A stretch of 21,177 bases of DNA, from IMG/VR virus record IMGVR_UViG_3300032235_000150, positions 1 to 21,177 of that record. One strand, given 5' to 3'. Origin of the DNA: a virus. The notes below the pieces were generated by a model, which was given only the letters and a program-made list of their open reading frames with translations, had not been told where the DNA came from and ran no database searches. Within the stretch, counting starts at the first letter, position 1, and each line of letters starts with the position of its first letter. This document shows positions 8,654-16,570 of this stretch, one piece after another. A program made the translations under genes and the position numbers.

Positions 8654-9070
8654 TTAATCAAAAGATTCTTTTACGTCAAAAGAAACTGTGTAATAGTTTT
8701 GTAGAGCGTTAGCCCCTGTTGATAGTACATGATCTACTTTTAATGAGCCTTCAAAGCGTACACGTACTGTTCCAACTTCATTTATATGAGCTAGATCAAA
8801 ATTAAAAGAATCAAAGCTGCCGCTGCGTTCACGATAAAAACGCTCTATAGCTGTTTTTTCTAAACCAGTTACGTTAGTATATTTTAAACTATAAGTACGC
8901 TTTGGTCTGCGAGAGCGGAGTCTACGTTTTTCGTATCCGCTCTCGCTTTCAAAAATTATAGTGTTAAACTCTTGATTAGATGTAAAGCCTGTATCCGGCT
9001 TTACATCTGCCATAGAGCTAAAAGTATCAGTAGTAAATAGTCCTACTGCGTCATTAGGATATATAGCCAT
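8654..9070 (-). CDS. M-like / DUF2460-type distal minor tail protein
   Basis: This 138-residue protein resembles lambda gpM and DUF2460-type distal tail proteins: FNTIIFESESGYEKR (compare the GYEQR of M), a following YSLKYTNVTG strand, then an aromatic-rich FYRERSGSFDSFNFD block and a C-terminal YYTVSFDVKE. Such proteins cap the tail tube and connect it to the tip. The start codon overlaps the tape-measure stop by one base (TAATG), which indicates translational coupling, and the stop lies 13 nt before the L-like start. A very basic run, KRRLRSRRPKR (about residues 48-58), is encoded within a strong perfect inverted repeat. The family call rests on position and short motifs, so it is fairly but not fully secure. 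Confidence 0.78.
   Translation of the reverse strand: MAIYPNDAVGLFTTDTFSSMADVKPDTGFTSNQEFNTIIFESESGYEKRRLRSRRPKRTYSLKYTNVTGLEKTAIERFYRERSGSFDSFNFDLAHINEVGTVRVRFEGSLKVDHVLSTGANALQNYYTVSFDVKESFD
8909..8946 (-). repeat. Perfect 11-bp inverted repeat (hairpin) inside the M-like gene
   Basis: Bases 8909-8919 and 8936-8946 are perfect reverse complements (GCGAGAGCGGA on the coding strand). Inside them TACG (8935-8932) pairs with CGTA (8926-8923) around a loop of five A, with a three-base bulge. The stem is G+C-rich in an A+T-rich gene. It encodes the basic Arg/Lys patch, so codon choice could have avoided it. Confidence 0.75.
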
Positions 9071-12000
9071 TATAGACCTCCACGACCGCGTAGTGTTCTA
9101 CGAATAGGTCCATTGTTTGCAATATCACGCATAACAATGTCAACAACATACTTCTCACCATCAAAGCGAGGAGCACTAGCTTCAGCTTGTTTTGGTGAGC
9201 CTTCGTTACTTACGTTTACAAATACGTTTCCGCCTGAAGGCGCTCCACCAGTAGAGTTCATAGCTTGAAGTGCTGGCATACCTATACGCTCTGCTGATTG
9301 CTTGCGAATGACAAATTCGCCAGGCTCAAGCATAGCAGGAACGCGGTCACGATTCATGGACGCAGAGGCTGCGGCACCACCAGCAGCAAGATGAACTAGT
9401 CCACCTTGTGAGAAACCTAGAAGGCTTGTAAAGAAACCACCAATTCCCTTAAATAGTCCTGACAGTATACCGCCTTCGCCCATTAGACCCTTAAATAGGC
9501 CTGATAGTATACCATTCTGTCCAAAAATATCAGTAAACAGCGAGGTGATCTGATCGAAGAAACCTCCGAATATTCCTTTTGTACTCTCAGTCAAGCTATC
9601 AGCAGCTGCGTTTCCACCTTTAATTGATTCTTTTGTTCCAGGAACTGCATCTGCAACTATACCGAACATATCTGCAGGACCACTTACAACACTAACTAGT
9701 AATGCTCCGTTCTTAACTTGTGCATTTTCTATACCAGTACGCATACCACTTACGCCAAACATACTAAATATACTATCAGTTAAGAAACCTGATAGAGGGT
9801 CTGCAATAGTAGTTTTGAAGAAATCTTGCTGAATAGACTTAAATAAGTTACCCATTATTTCGTTGAAGTTGCCTTCACCGTAGAATATTAGGTTATTTAA
9901 TCCCATAATAGCATTCTCAATATTACCCTTGATGGAATCAAATAGCTGTTTTAATTTTTCTTCTATGTAAGTTAGTTCTTTATCTTTTTTACCAGCTTCT
10001 GCTGCTTTTTTCTCTCTAGCAAGAGCGTTATAACCCTCAATATCACCTTCTTTGGCAAGAGCAGCTAGTCTGGCCTCATAATTGGCAGCTATAGCTTCTT
10101 GCTCTGCGGCTAGTAGTGTTTGAGCTTCCTCGTAACGACGTCCTTGTGCTTCTGTTAAAGCGTTTTCACGTTCTGTAATTTTTGCTGTAGCAGCAGTTGC
10201 ATCAGCTTCAAAACCTGTAATAAGATTTGAAAACGTATCTTCAACTGCAGTAAGTTGTACAGCAGAGTTGTTAACAGCTGTTACTGCTCCTGATTGTAAA
10301 CCTTGAGAAGCTATTGCTAAAGCAATAGCGCTAGAAGCCTGTGTAAATACACCCGCTAGTGTGGTATTAAAATTATTACCAGCTGTAGTAAACCCTGTTA
10401 TGAAAGATTGATTCACAGACTGAGTCTTGCTAGCATTTTCTTGATAAATTCTAGCTAATGCAGTTATATTTTTGACATCATTCTCAATTTTAGTTCTTTG
10501 TAAGTCTGCCTCATTAGCAATAGCTTCTAATCTTTGTGTATTCTCTACTTCAAGTAAATCATATCTAGCAGCAATAGCTTGTGCTTCATTTCCCATTTGT
10601 ATGTATAATAAATATTCTTGTTCTTTTAGTAGTTGCTGTCGTATGCGGTTTTCTTCTTTAGCGCCTTCAGTTTCTGATAAGGCTCCAGCAGACACTTTAG
10701 CATTTGTTAAATCTATATCTAACTCTAATTGTTCGATTATAGACTCTTGTAAAAGTGTGTCTATACTAGCATATATTTGAGATAAATCTGCTTGAAATTT
10801 TATAGAAGCAATTCTTTCTTCGCCTGCTAGGGTCTTTAATTCTTTATCTATGTCAGATATTAAAGAAGAATACTCATTACTAAGGTCTCTCATAGAAGAT
10901 ACAGCTAGTTCTAAAGCTTGTTGAGCATTAATTCTAATAGATTCAGTAAACTGCTCATTAGCAGCTCCCGCATCAGATACAGTTTTATCAAGTAATTCAA
11001 ATGACTTTGTAGTGCCTGTTACAGAATCTGTTACGCTTAGTTGATTACCTATAACTTTTGCTTGTACACCTTCTATAGCATTTAGACTATTTAAAGTTTC
11101 ATTTATAGTACCTTTATTAGCTCCCATTATTACCGGGCTAAGAGTAGCACCAAGATTAGCGTTAGTTACGCTTTCTTTAAATTTATCATACTCTGCTTTT
11201 GCAAAAGCTGTTTGATCTACCATAACTTGTAAGTAATCTACTGTTATAGCTAATTCTTCTGCAGCACTATTGGCTCCAGCTTTTAACATATCAAGTTCTA
11301 GATTAAATAAATTCTTTTCTTTAGGAGTTACATCTTTTAAAAAAGACGCTAATTGTATTTGTGTTTTTAGTATATCTTCTTGAGAACGAAGAGTTTCTAG
11401 TTTTTCTTTCTCTACTGCGATAGTATCTTTAATAGCATCACGTTGTCTTACTAGTAATGCTAGTATACTTTCATACGCAGATACATCTGCACCCTCTCTT
11501 CTAGCACGTGCCAGATCCCCAGAAGCTTCTACTATTTCTTGTTGTAAGCTAGGAAGAGCACGTTCTGCTGTATCTAAAGCTGATGCTATAGATCCTACTC
11601 CCTGAGAAAATTGTTCTAGATCAAGACTGCCTGCCTTAATACCTTCATTAATTGTTGCGAACAAGTCAGTAGACCTAATTAAAATAGCATTCAGTGACTC
11701 TCCTGCGGTTATAGCTTCTGCAAAAGTTTGGCCTATTGGTATAGAGGTTATGTCTACCCCTATAGAGCTTAATAATTCTCCTGATTTTCTAAAAGAATTA
11801 ATGGCAATATCACCTTTTGCTATGAACTGATCAAAATAGGCAAGCACGCCTGGGTCTATACCTAAGTTATCTAAAGAGTCTCTTAAAATTTCTAAATTAC
11901 TTGCTGTTAAGTTACCAGCTAACTCTAAATTAAATAACTCTGTCTCAACGGTGCTAATACTATCCTGAATGTCAATATTTGGAACAATTTCTATATCTTT

Positions 12001-14358
12001 ACTTAGTAAAGGTGCTAGTTCATCTTTATTTATTATTTTTAAAGTTACAGGAACATCTATAACAGTAGAGCTTATTTCTGAGAAAACTTTATTTAATGAA
12101 TCATCGAATTGAAAGTTCTTGACAAGCTGATCTGCAGACTTACCTGTTGCAGCTATTAGCGCTGATATTTCGCTTACATTTTTTTCTTGTTTAGCAGATT
12201 CTAATACTAGTTGTTTTGCGGTGTTTAGGTATGCCCTAGCCACAGGATCTAGTCTAGCTGCAGCCCCATACTGATCTTCAAGAGCTGCTAATGCTCTTTC
12301 CGCTAAATTAGCTGATTCTACGCCACCAGTAACCGCTAGATCTGCTAATTCTTTACTGTAAATAGCTTTAATTTTATTAACAGATTGTTCTGTTGGATTG
12401 ACTGCAGCATCCCCGGCTTTAGCCCAAATAGTTGCTAGAGCCGCAGTAGTACCACCAGCAACAGCACCTATTAACGCACCCGGTAAACCTGCAAATCCGC
12501 CAACTAAAGCACCAGAAAATGCTCCTGCTAGAGTGCTTCCCCAGAAAGTACCAGTAGTAACTATTTCAGAAGTACTTAAACCGTCATCTAGACTTATTGT
12601 TGATAATAAGTTAGATACCTCTTTAACTAAATCTTCTTTAGTTTTTTCTATTTTTATTTCTATGTCTAAGAATTTTTTCTGTCTGAATTTAAACGTATCT
12701 AACTCTCTTAGTTCACGATTTGTTGCCTCTATATTAGTAAGAGCCCCCGCACTAAGACCTTGAAATACATTTCTAGTATCTTTAGCTATTTGAGGATCAA
12801 ATGTTTCTTTTAGTGTGTCACCTAATCCTTTAACAAACGCATTAAACTCATCGCCTTTGCCTAAAGCATTAGCTATAGCTGATCCAAAAATACCTATAAT
12901 AGAAACAGCACTTAGTATAAAGCCACCAAGTCCTATCATTGCTACGCCTAGTCTTGCCACAGCTGCTACTGCAGTACCCGCTCTAAGAACTACAGTAGAA
13001 AAGAATCTAGCTAGAGCCGCGTTACTGCTATTAGCTGCTACTGTTACAGTATTTAATTGTGCAGTAGTTGCGGCTAATAGCGTATTGGTAGTTTTAAGCT
13101 TATTAGATAAGCCAGCAAGTGTTTGTTGGGCTGCAGCATAGGCAGCCGTACCTTGTACAGCTGCTGCTCTAGCTTGACGAGCCGCTACTATCTGTTGTAT
13201 TTCTGCAGTTCTAAGAGTATTAAGATTAGATATTCTTTTTTGTAGCACTGTTTGTGCTTTTGCTAACTCTTGGGTGGTAAGAGCTCTTTGAGCTGCTATT
13301 TCTTTTAAATCTTTTAATTCATTACGGATACCAGTAGTGCCTTTAGGTGCTAAACTAATACCTGCTACAGACGTTTGAGCAGCGGCCACACGCTCTGTTG
13401 ACGCTCTTGTTAATCTAAGTATTCGCTGATTTACTACTTCCGCCCTAGCTTCTACCGACTTTTGAAAAGACGTAATTTTATTTGATGCCTCGGTTAGAGC
13501 TCTTCCTAGTACTAAACCGCCTAATAAACCAAAAGCTCCTATAGACGCTCCAAGATTATTAGTAAAAAAGTCAGCTAGAGGCGCTAAACGTTCTGCAATA
13601 AAAGCGCCTACTATAGTGCCTAAATCTATAATGCGCTTACCAAAAGCTTCAATTTTTTCAGCAGCAGTTGGTATTGTTGTGTTAATTGATGCAAATTTAC
13701 GTTGGCCTTCAGCTACAACTGCATTAACAAATGCTTGACGACGTTCATATTCTGTAAGTTGAGTTACACTCTTACCTATAGCAGCCGCATAAGCACGAGT
13801 AGCAGGTTCAATTTTAGTATAAATACCTAATTCATCTAAAAGTTCTGTTTCCATTTTAGCAGAACCACGTACTACACGAGTATAGGCGTCACCTAGATCG
13901 CGTCCTAGAGCACGTGAAGCTTTAAGTGCTACTTCAGATAGTCCTTCAATCTGATTTGTATTAAAACCAGCACTAAGTGCTAAGTTTACTTGTTGAGCAG
14001 ATTCTACCAAGCTAAGTTGGCCTTTAGTTATGGCTTGGGTAGAAGCTAGTATTTTTTGTCCATCTTCTCCGCTTACAGCAGCTAGCGACGTTAGTCCTTC
14101 TATTGTTTGCAAGGAACGAGCGCTATTAGCTAAAGCAGTAAAAGCTGCTTGTAAAGCAAAGCTAGTAGCAGCAGCACCCGCATAAGCAGCAACTAGACCA
14201 CCAAGTCCTTGTGATTGAGAAGCAAATTGTCTTCCTGCTCCTGCTGATGCCTGTCCAAGTCTAGTTATAGAACGACCAGCACGATCAGCATCATTAGATA
14301 CGTCTTGCGCTCCTGAAGAAGTAAAGATCGTTTTAATTATGTTGGTTATACTAGCCAC
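9070..14358 (-). CDS. Tail tape measure protein
   Basis: This is the longest gene in the window (1762 residues), the hallmark of a siphovirus tape measure that sets tail length and is ejected with the DNA. It starts with GTG directly after the chaperone stop (TAAGTG). Its N-terminus is Ala/Gly-rich with conserved-looking helices (SGFN-type AGFNTNQIEGLSEVALKASR; ELGIYTK at 176-182). Hydrophobic stretches lie near residues 271-286, 463-499 and 606-646 and could insert in a membrane. Long charged coiled-coil stretches fill about 900-1500. The C-terminal RDRVPAMLEPGEFVIRK (1670-1686) is a widely shared tape-measure tail motif. If mostly helical at about 1.5 angstrom per residue, the tail would be near 260 nm. 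No lysozyme, peptidase or insertion domain was recognised. Confidence 0.96.
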   Translation of the reverse strand: MASITNIIKTIFTSSGAQDVSNDADRAGRSITRLGQASAGAGRQFASQSQGLGGLVAAYAGAAATSFALQAAFTALANSARSLQTIEGLTSLAAVSGEDGQKILASTQAITKGQLSLVESAQQVNLALSAGFNTNQIEGLSEVALKASRALGRDLGDAYTRVVRGSAKMETELLDELGIYTKIEPATRAYAAAIGKSVTQLTEYERRQAFVNAVVAEGQRKFASINTTIPTAAEKIEAFGKRIIDLGTIVGAFIAERLAPLADFFTNNLGASIGAFGLLGGLVLGRALTEASNKITSFQKSVEARAEVVNQRILRLTRASTERVAAAQTSVAGISLAPKGTTGIRNELKDLKEIAAQRALTTQELAKAQTVLQKRISNLNTLRTAEIQQIVAARQARAAAVQGTAAYAAAQQTLAGLSNKLKTTNTLLAATTAQLNTVTVAANSSNAALARFFSTVVLRAGTAVAAVARLGVAMIGLGGFILSAVSIIGIFGSAIANALGKGDEFNAFVKGLGDTLKETFDPQIAKDTRNVFQGLSAGALTNIEATNRELRELDTFKFRQKKFLDIEIKIEKTKEDLVKEVSNLLSTISLDDGLSTSEIVTTGTFWGSTLAGAFSGALVGGFAGLPGALIGAVAGGTTAALATIWAKAGDAAVNPTEQSVNKIKAIYSKELADLAVTGGVESANLAERALAALEDQYGAAARLDPVARAYLNTAKQLVLESAKQEKNVSEISALIAATGKSADQLVKNFQFDDSLNKVFSEISSTVIDVPVTLKIINKDELAPLLSKDIEIVPNIDIQDSISTVETELFNLELAGNLTASNLEILRDSLDNLGIDPGVLAYFDQFIAKGDIAINSFRKSGELLSSIGVDITSIPIGQTFAEAITAGESLNAILIRSTDLFATINEGIKAGSLDLEQFSQGVGSIASALDTAERALPSLQQEIVEASGDLARARREGADVSAYESILALLVRQRDAIKDTIAVEKEKLETLRSQEDILKTQIQLASFLKDVTPKEKNLFNLELDMLKAGANSAAEELAITVDYLQVMVDQTAFAKAEYDKFKESVTNANLGATLSPVIMGANKGTINETLNSLNAIEGVQAKVIGNQLSVTDSVTGTTKSFELLDKTVSDAGAANEQFTESIRINAQQALELAVSSMRDLSNEYSSLISDIDKELKTLAGEERIASIKFQADLSQIYASIDTLLQESIIEQLELDIDLTNAKVSAGALSETEGAKEENRIRQQLLKEQEYLLYIQMGNEAQAIAARYDLLEVENTQRLEAIANEADLQRTKIENDVKNITALARIYQENASKTQSVNQSFITGFTTAGNNFNTTLAGVFTQASSAIALAIASQGLQSGAVTAVNNSAVQLTAVEDTFSNLITGFEADATAATAKITERENALTEAQGRRYEEAQTLLAAEQEAIAANYEARLAALAKEGDIEGYNALAREKKAAEAGKKDKELTYIEEKLKQLFDSIKGNIENAIMGLNNLIFYGEGNFNEIMGNLFKSIQQDFFKTTIADPLSGFLTDSIFSMFGVSGMRTGIENAQVKNGALLVSVVSGPADMFGIVADAVPGTKESIKGGNAAADSLTESTKGIFGGFFDQITSLFTDIFGQNGILSGLFKGLMGEGGILSGLFKGIGGFFTSLLGFSQGGLVHLAAGGAAASASMNRDRVPAMLEPGEFVIRKQSAERIGMPALQAMNSTGGAPSGGNVFVNVSNEGSPKQAEASAPRFDGEKYVVDIVMRDIANNGPIRRTLRGRGGL
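9446..9513 (-). repeat. 26-bp direct repeat in the tape measure gene (GILSGLFKG twice)
   Basis: Bases 9446-9471 and 9488-9513 match at 24 of 26 positions and are offset by 42 nt, exactly 14 codons. Both copies encode GILSGLFKG within a Gly/Phe-rich segment just before the C-terminal SQGGLVHLAAGG. This looks like a small in-frame duplication in the tape measure. Confidence 0.75.
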
Positions 14359-14727
14359 TTACTTTGCTCTCTTTGCTTTAGTTAAACTTTCTTGTTCTTT
14401 TTGTTTTTGTCTGTAGTATTTGCCTAGTTCATCTTCGGCAATTTTTAATAGTTCGAATACCTCGCGCCTATCATCTATATCATATATATCCATTATAGCA
14501 GCTAATCCGCTATAGTCTTTTCCCATCCAAGAACCACTCATACCTTCCCACTTATCGGGAAGTACATTAAGTAGTATTAGTGCATATTGAGCATTGATCT
14601 CTAAGAAAGAGGGGTCTATAGGCATTTCTTCTTCTGAAGGTTCCCAACCCATCTGCTCACACATAGCTAAATACTGTTCTGTGGTAACACCTCCGCCATT
14701 TAAAGTTTGGCGGAGGTATTCTGTTAG
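14359..14727 (-). CDS. T-part of the tail assembly chaperone, made by -1 frameshift (GT fusion)
   Basis: This frame is entered by -1 frameshifting from the upstream chaperone gene at 14727 and continues with LTEYLRQTLNGGGVTTEQY into the T domain, ending at 14359. An internal ATG at 14664 has no convincing ribosome-binding site, so the segment is probably made only as the C-terminal part of a 265-residue fusion. The T part is acidic and then Lys-rich (YYRQKQKEQ at the end), as expected for a chaperone that binds the tape measure and recruits tail tube subunits. The tape-measure GTG follows its stop without a gap. In lambda the same G/GT arrangement is needed for tail assembly but absent from the virion. 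The frameshift is inferred from a very strong signal; the T coding frame is clear. Confidence 0.86.
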   Translation of the reverse strand, partial: LTEYLRQTLNGGGVTTEQYLAMCEQMGWEPSEEEMPIDPSFLEINAQYALILLNVLPDKWEGMSGSWMGKDYSGLAAIMDIYDIDDRREVFELLKIAEDELGKYYRQKQKEQESLTKAKRAK

Positions 14728-14733
14728 TTTTTT
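14689..14733 (-). promoter_or_regulatory. Programmed -1 ribosomal frameshift site: A AAA AAC slippery heptamer plus hairpin
   Basis: On the coding strand the G frame reads GTA AAA AAC TAA, giving the classic heptamer A AAA AAC (14733-14727) directly before the stop. After a nine-base spacer comes a perfect 10-bp stem, ACCTCCGCCA (14717-14708) with TGGCGGAGGT (14698-14689), around a nine-base loop. Slipping back one base at the heptamer opens the T frame. Slippery site, spacing and hairpin all match known -1 signals. Confidence 0.9.
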
Positions 14734-15155
14734 ACTGTATCTTCTTTTTTCTTAAGAGAAAATTGTTCAAAATCGTTTAGTGTGTCAGTTACAAATTGAT
14801 CAAACACAGGTGAGTTTTTTAGTAAATCAATTGCATCTTCTTCACTAAATTCTACAGCTTCTTCTGGATTCATTCCAGAAATATCAACTGGAAGAAGTGA
14901 CGGCAGGTGCTTAATCTTTAGACCTGTCCAACCAGCAATTGCGCGTTCAGCGTAGTTCTCTAAGAACTTAGCGCTATCAACTTCTTCTTCGCGTTGACGA
15001 GTGCGCTTGTTAAACTTATATGCTAAACTAGCGCTGCGAATTTTTAATAGGTCTTCGCGCGACACGAAACGCAGGTTGACTTTAAACCCTGCAATATCTG
15101 GAAATTCTACCCAGGTAGAAGTGTCTTTGACCATCATAGATTTTAGTTTACTCAT
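14724..15155 (-). CDS. Tail assembly chaperone, G-like
   Basis: This 143-residue protein takes the gpG position between the tail tube and tape measure genes. It is soluble, charged and Lys/Glu-rich, with no membrane segment or catalytic motif; sequence features include VEFPDIAGFKVNLRFV near residue 17 and a C-terminus ending KKKEDTVKN at the frameshift site. I chose the ATG at 15155 because GAGGG lies five bases upstream. The longer in-frame TTG at 15230 would translate through a stem and lacks a ribosome-binding site. Its first 8 nt overlap the stop of a 36-codon ORF, so initiation may depend on upstream translation. It would act with the GT fusion to load tail tube subunits on the tape measure. 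Confidence 0.87.
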   Translation of the reverse strand: MSKLKSMMVKDTSTWVEFPDIAGFKVNLRFVSREDLLKIRSASLAYKFNKRTRQREEEVDSAKFLENYAERAIAGWTGLKIKHLPSLLPVDISGMNPEEAVEFSEEDAIDLLKNSPVFDQFVTDTLNDFEQFSLKKKEDTVKN

Positions 15156-15258
15156 TAGTACCCTCTTTATAAAAGTGAGCGTCCATCGGGGAATCTGCTG
15201 AGCAAGGTGAGGGGAAACCTTGTTTCGCAAGCCGATAGACGCTCTCTGGTTGAATCAT
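15148..15258 (-). CDS. Small ORF (36 residues) upstream of and overlapping the tail chaperone gene
   Basis: An ATG at 15258, with GAGGGG nine bases upstream, opens 36 codons that begin MIQPESVYRLAKQGFP and end HFYKEGTNE. Its TAA stop (15150-15148) overlaps the chaperone ATG by 8 nt. This arrangement suggests a translated leader ORF coupled to the next gene. The peptide has no recognised family, signal peptide or membrane segment and contains one Cys. Its DNA is richer in G+C than its neighbours and is also the site of strong RNA pairing, so composition may be set by structure. It may equally be a regulatory leader whose peptide is unimportant. Reality of translation is a reasonable but unproven inference. 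Confidence 0.5.
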   Translation of the reverse strand: MIQPESVYRLAKQGFPSPCSADSPMDAHFYKEGTNE

Positions 15259-15274
15259 TAAATATTTCCCCTCA
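15177..15274 (-). promoter_or_regulatory. Structured RNA leader before the tail chaperone: 13-bp stem interlocked with a 10-bp SD/anti-SD helix
   Basis: On the transcribed strand GAGCGTCTATCGG (15244-15232) pairs over 13 positions, one of them U-G, with CCGATGGACGCTC (15189-15177). TGAGGGGAAA (15274-15265), which holds the ribosome-binding site of the 36-codon ORF, is an exact 10-nt complement of TTTCCCCTCA (15217-15208). The order of arms is a-b-a'-b', a pseudoknot arrangement. A local hairpin CAAGGT/ACCTTG (15222-15217 with 15208-15203) competes with the second helix. No U-run follows, so it is not a terminator. A regulatory role is inferred. Confidence 0.6.
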
Positions 15275-15286
15275 GAAATAGTTTAA

Positions 15287-16558
15287 TTATTTGTCAGCAA
15301 AAATAGTTACTTCTCCGCCGCCGCCTTTTGAAGCATTTGGTTCTTGAGCCATGAAGTTAACACTAACTGCAAGTACGTCTTCTACTGCTACCTGTGGGAA
15401 TTCAAATTGAACAGCAGGCATAGAGAATGCTACGTATGGAGCAGTAGCTCCACCAACAATTAAGTTAGCATTTGAAGTCTGCGCAGAAGAAGTACGAGAA
15501 TCTTGAATAATGTTTCTCATAAACTGTGTAGACTGGTTATCACCAGCACGTAGATACATAGTAGCAGAACCAGTGACTCCGCGTGTACCAACAAAGTTTC
15601 CAATTGGAGAGTTCAATGCTGATAGTTCTTCTGGAGTTAGGTATGTTAGGTTATTGTTATACTCAAAAGTAAGAGCGGTTACTGGGAATGTGTAAGTAAC
15701 TCCCGCAGCACCGGTAGATGGAGCGTGCTGGAAGTTAATAGAGCTTAATCTATTTTTAATGAAAGAGTTAGTAGCTAGAACACCAGCTACGTTCATTTGG
15801 TTATATGGGTGATAGCAAGCAACGTTGCTTAAGTTTAATGCGTTAGCATTTGCAGTCACAGTACTACCAGAGTTTAGAATACCACCAAATACTGATACAG
15901 CGTTGTTGCGTGGAACACCTGTAAGCTCTCTTAGAGTAGTACCGTTTCCAGCCCATGTAACAGTAGCGATTTCTTCAATTCCTGCGTCTACCACTGCGCT
16001 ATTTACAGCAGCATTAGATACCTGATAAATGATGTTATCAAGCTTAAAGTATAGATGCTGATCTTCTTGAGCTATAGCGTAGTTAGAACGAGTGCTGTGA
16101 GAACCAGTACCTGCAGCTGTGTTTACAGTAGCAAGTCTACCACCAGTTGCCCATACAGATTGATCTGCAGTTCCTGTAGATGCACGCGTATTTGACACTA
16201 GTGACTGCCACATGAACCAGTCAGCTACTGGCTTAACGTTTCCGCTAGCATTGGTAGATGCAGTAGTAGTTCCGGCAGCAGCACCTGTTTCTACGCCAGT
16301 TGGACGTAGATATACTTGGAAGTTCCACTCAACTGGGTTGACAGCTGTATTGAAGCGTTGCTGAGAACGATCAGGTGTAAGTCCTGATTCTAATGAAGTA
16401 ATATCTTGAGTAGCTGAAGACGCGCTAACAGCAAAACCTGCTAACACCTCTAGCTTCCAAGTGTTAGATGGTGTCATAGCAGATACTGCAGCACCACCTA
16501 GAAGGTCAACTGTAGAAAAGAAAACCTCAGAATTTCTTTGTAAATTAAGAGATGTCAT
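15287..16558 (-). CDS. Tail tube (major tail) protein, apparently internally duplicated
   Basis: At 423 residues this is about twice a lambda gpV core. It lies between the terminator and the tail chaperones and has the strongest ribosome-binding site of the region (AAGGAG, eight bases from the ATG, overlapping the upstream stop), as expected for a highly expressed structural protein. Two blocks look related: residues 52-86 (ITSLESGLTPD ... WNFQVYLRP) and 303-337 (LTYLTPEEL ... SATMYLRA), each followed after a loop by a hydrophobic strand pair (168-203 and 376-406). This suggests two tube domains in one chain, as in T5 pb6, which would form trimeric rings with pseudo-sixfold symmetry. The C-terminus is GGGGEVTIFADK. 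Tube identity is well supported; the duplication is by eye. Confidence 0.85.
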   Translation of the reverse strand: MTSLNLQRNSEVFFSTVDLLGGAAVSAMTPSNTWKLEVLAGFAVSASSATQDITSLESGLTPDRSQQRFNTAVNPVEWNFQVYLRPTGVETGAAAGTTTASTNASGNVKPVADWFMWQSLVSNTRASTGTADQSVWATGGRLATVNTAAGTGSHSTRSNYAIAQEDQHLYFKLDNIIYQVSNAAVNSAVVDAGIEEIATVTWAGNGTTLRELTGVPRNNAVSVFGGILNSGSTVTANANALNLSNVACYHPYNQMNVAGVLATNSFIKNRLSSINFQHAPSTGAAGVTYTFPVTALTFEYNNNLTYLTPEELSALNSPIGNFVGTRGVTGSATMYLRAGDNQSTQFMRNIIQDSRTSSAQTSNANLIVGGATAPYVAFSMPAVQFEFPQVAVEDVLAVSVNFMAQEPNASKGGGGEVTIFADK

Positions 16559-16570
16559 AATTTATTCTCC

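Noticed and set aside
12398-13141. Two plus-strand ORFs of 108-121 codons
   Set aside because: They are antisense to the Ala-rich tape measure, have biased Ala/Pro composition and no start signals.
14359-14664. T-like ORF as an independent gene starting at ATG 14664
   Set aside because: It lacks a ribosome-binding site, and the upstream slippery heptamer plus hairpin explain its expression better as a GT fusion.
15156-15230. In-frame N-terminal extension of the G-like chaperone from a TTG at 15230 (25 extra residues)
   Set aside because: No ribosome-binding site precedes it, whereas the ATG at 15155 has GAGGG five bases upstream. The extension reads the wrong strand frame through a strong stem.
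15177-15244. tRNA-like appearance (7-bp GAGCGTC/GACGCTC ends)
   Set aside because: The stem continues to 13 bp, and there is no T-arm motif, no anticodon arm and no CCA-like end, so it is not a tRNA.
15250-15286. Possible sigma70 promoter in the tube-chaperone gap
   Set aside because: A+T-rich bases occur but no TATAAT-like -10 with a matching -35 at 16-18 bp can be defended.
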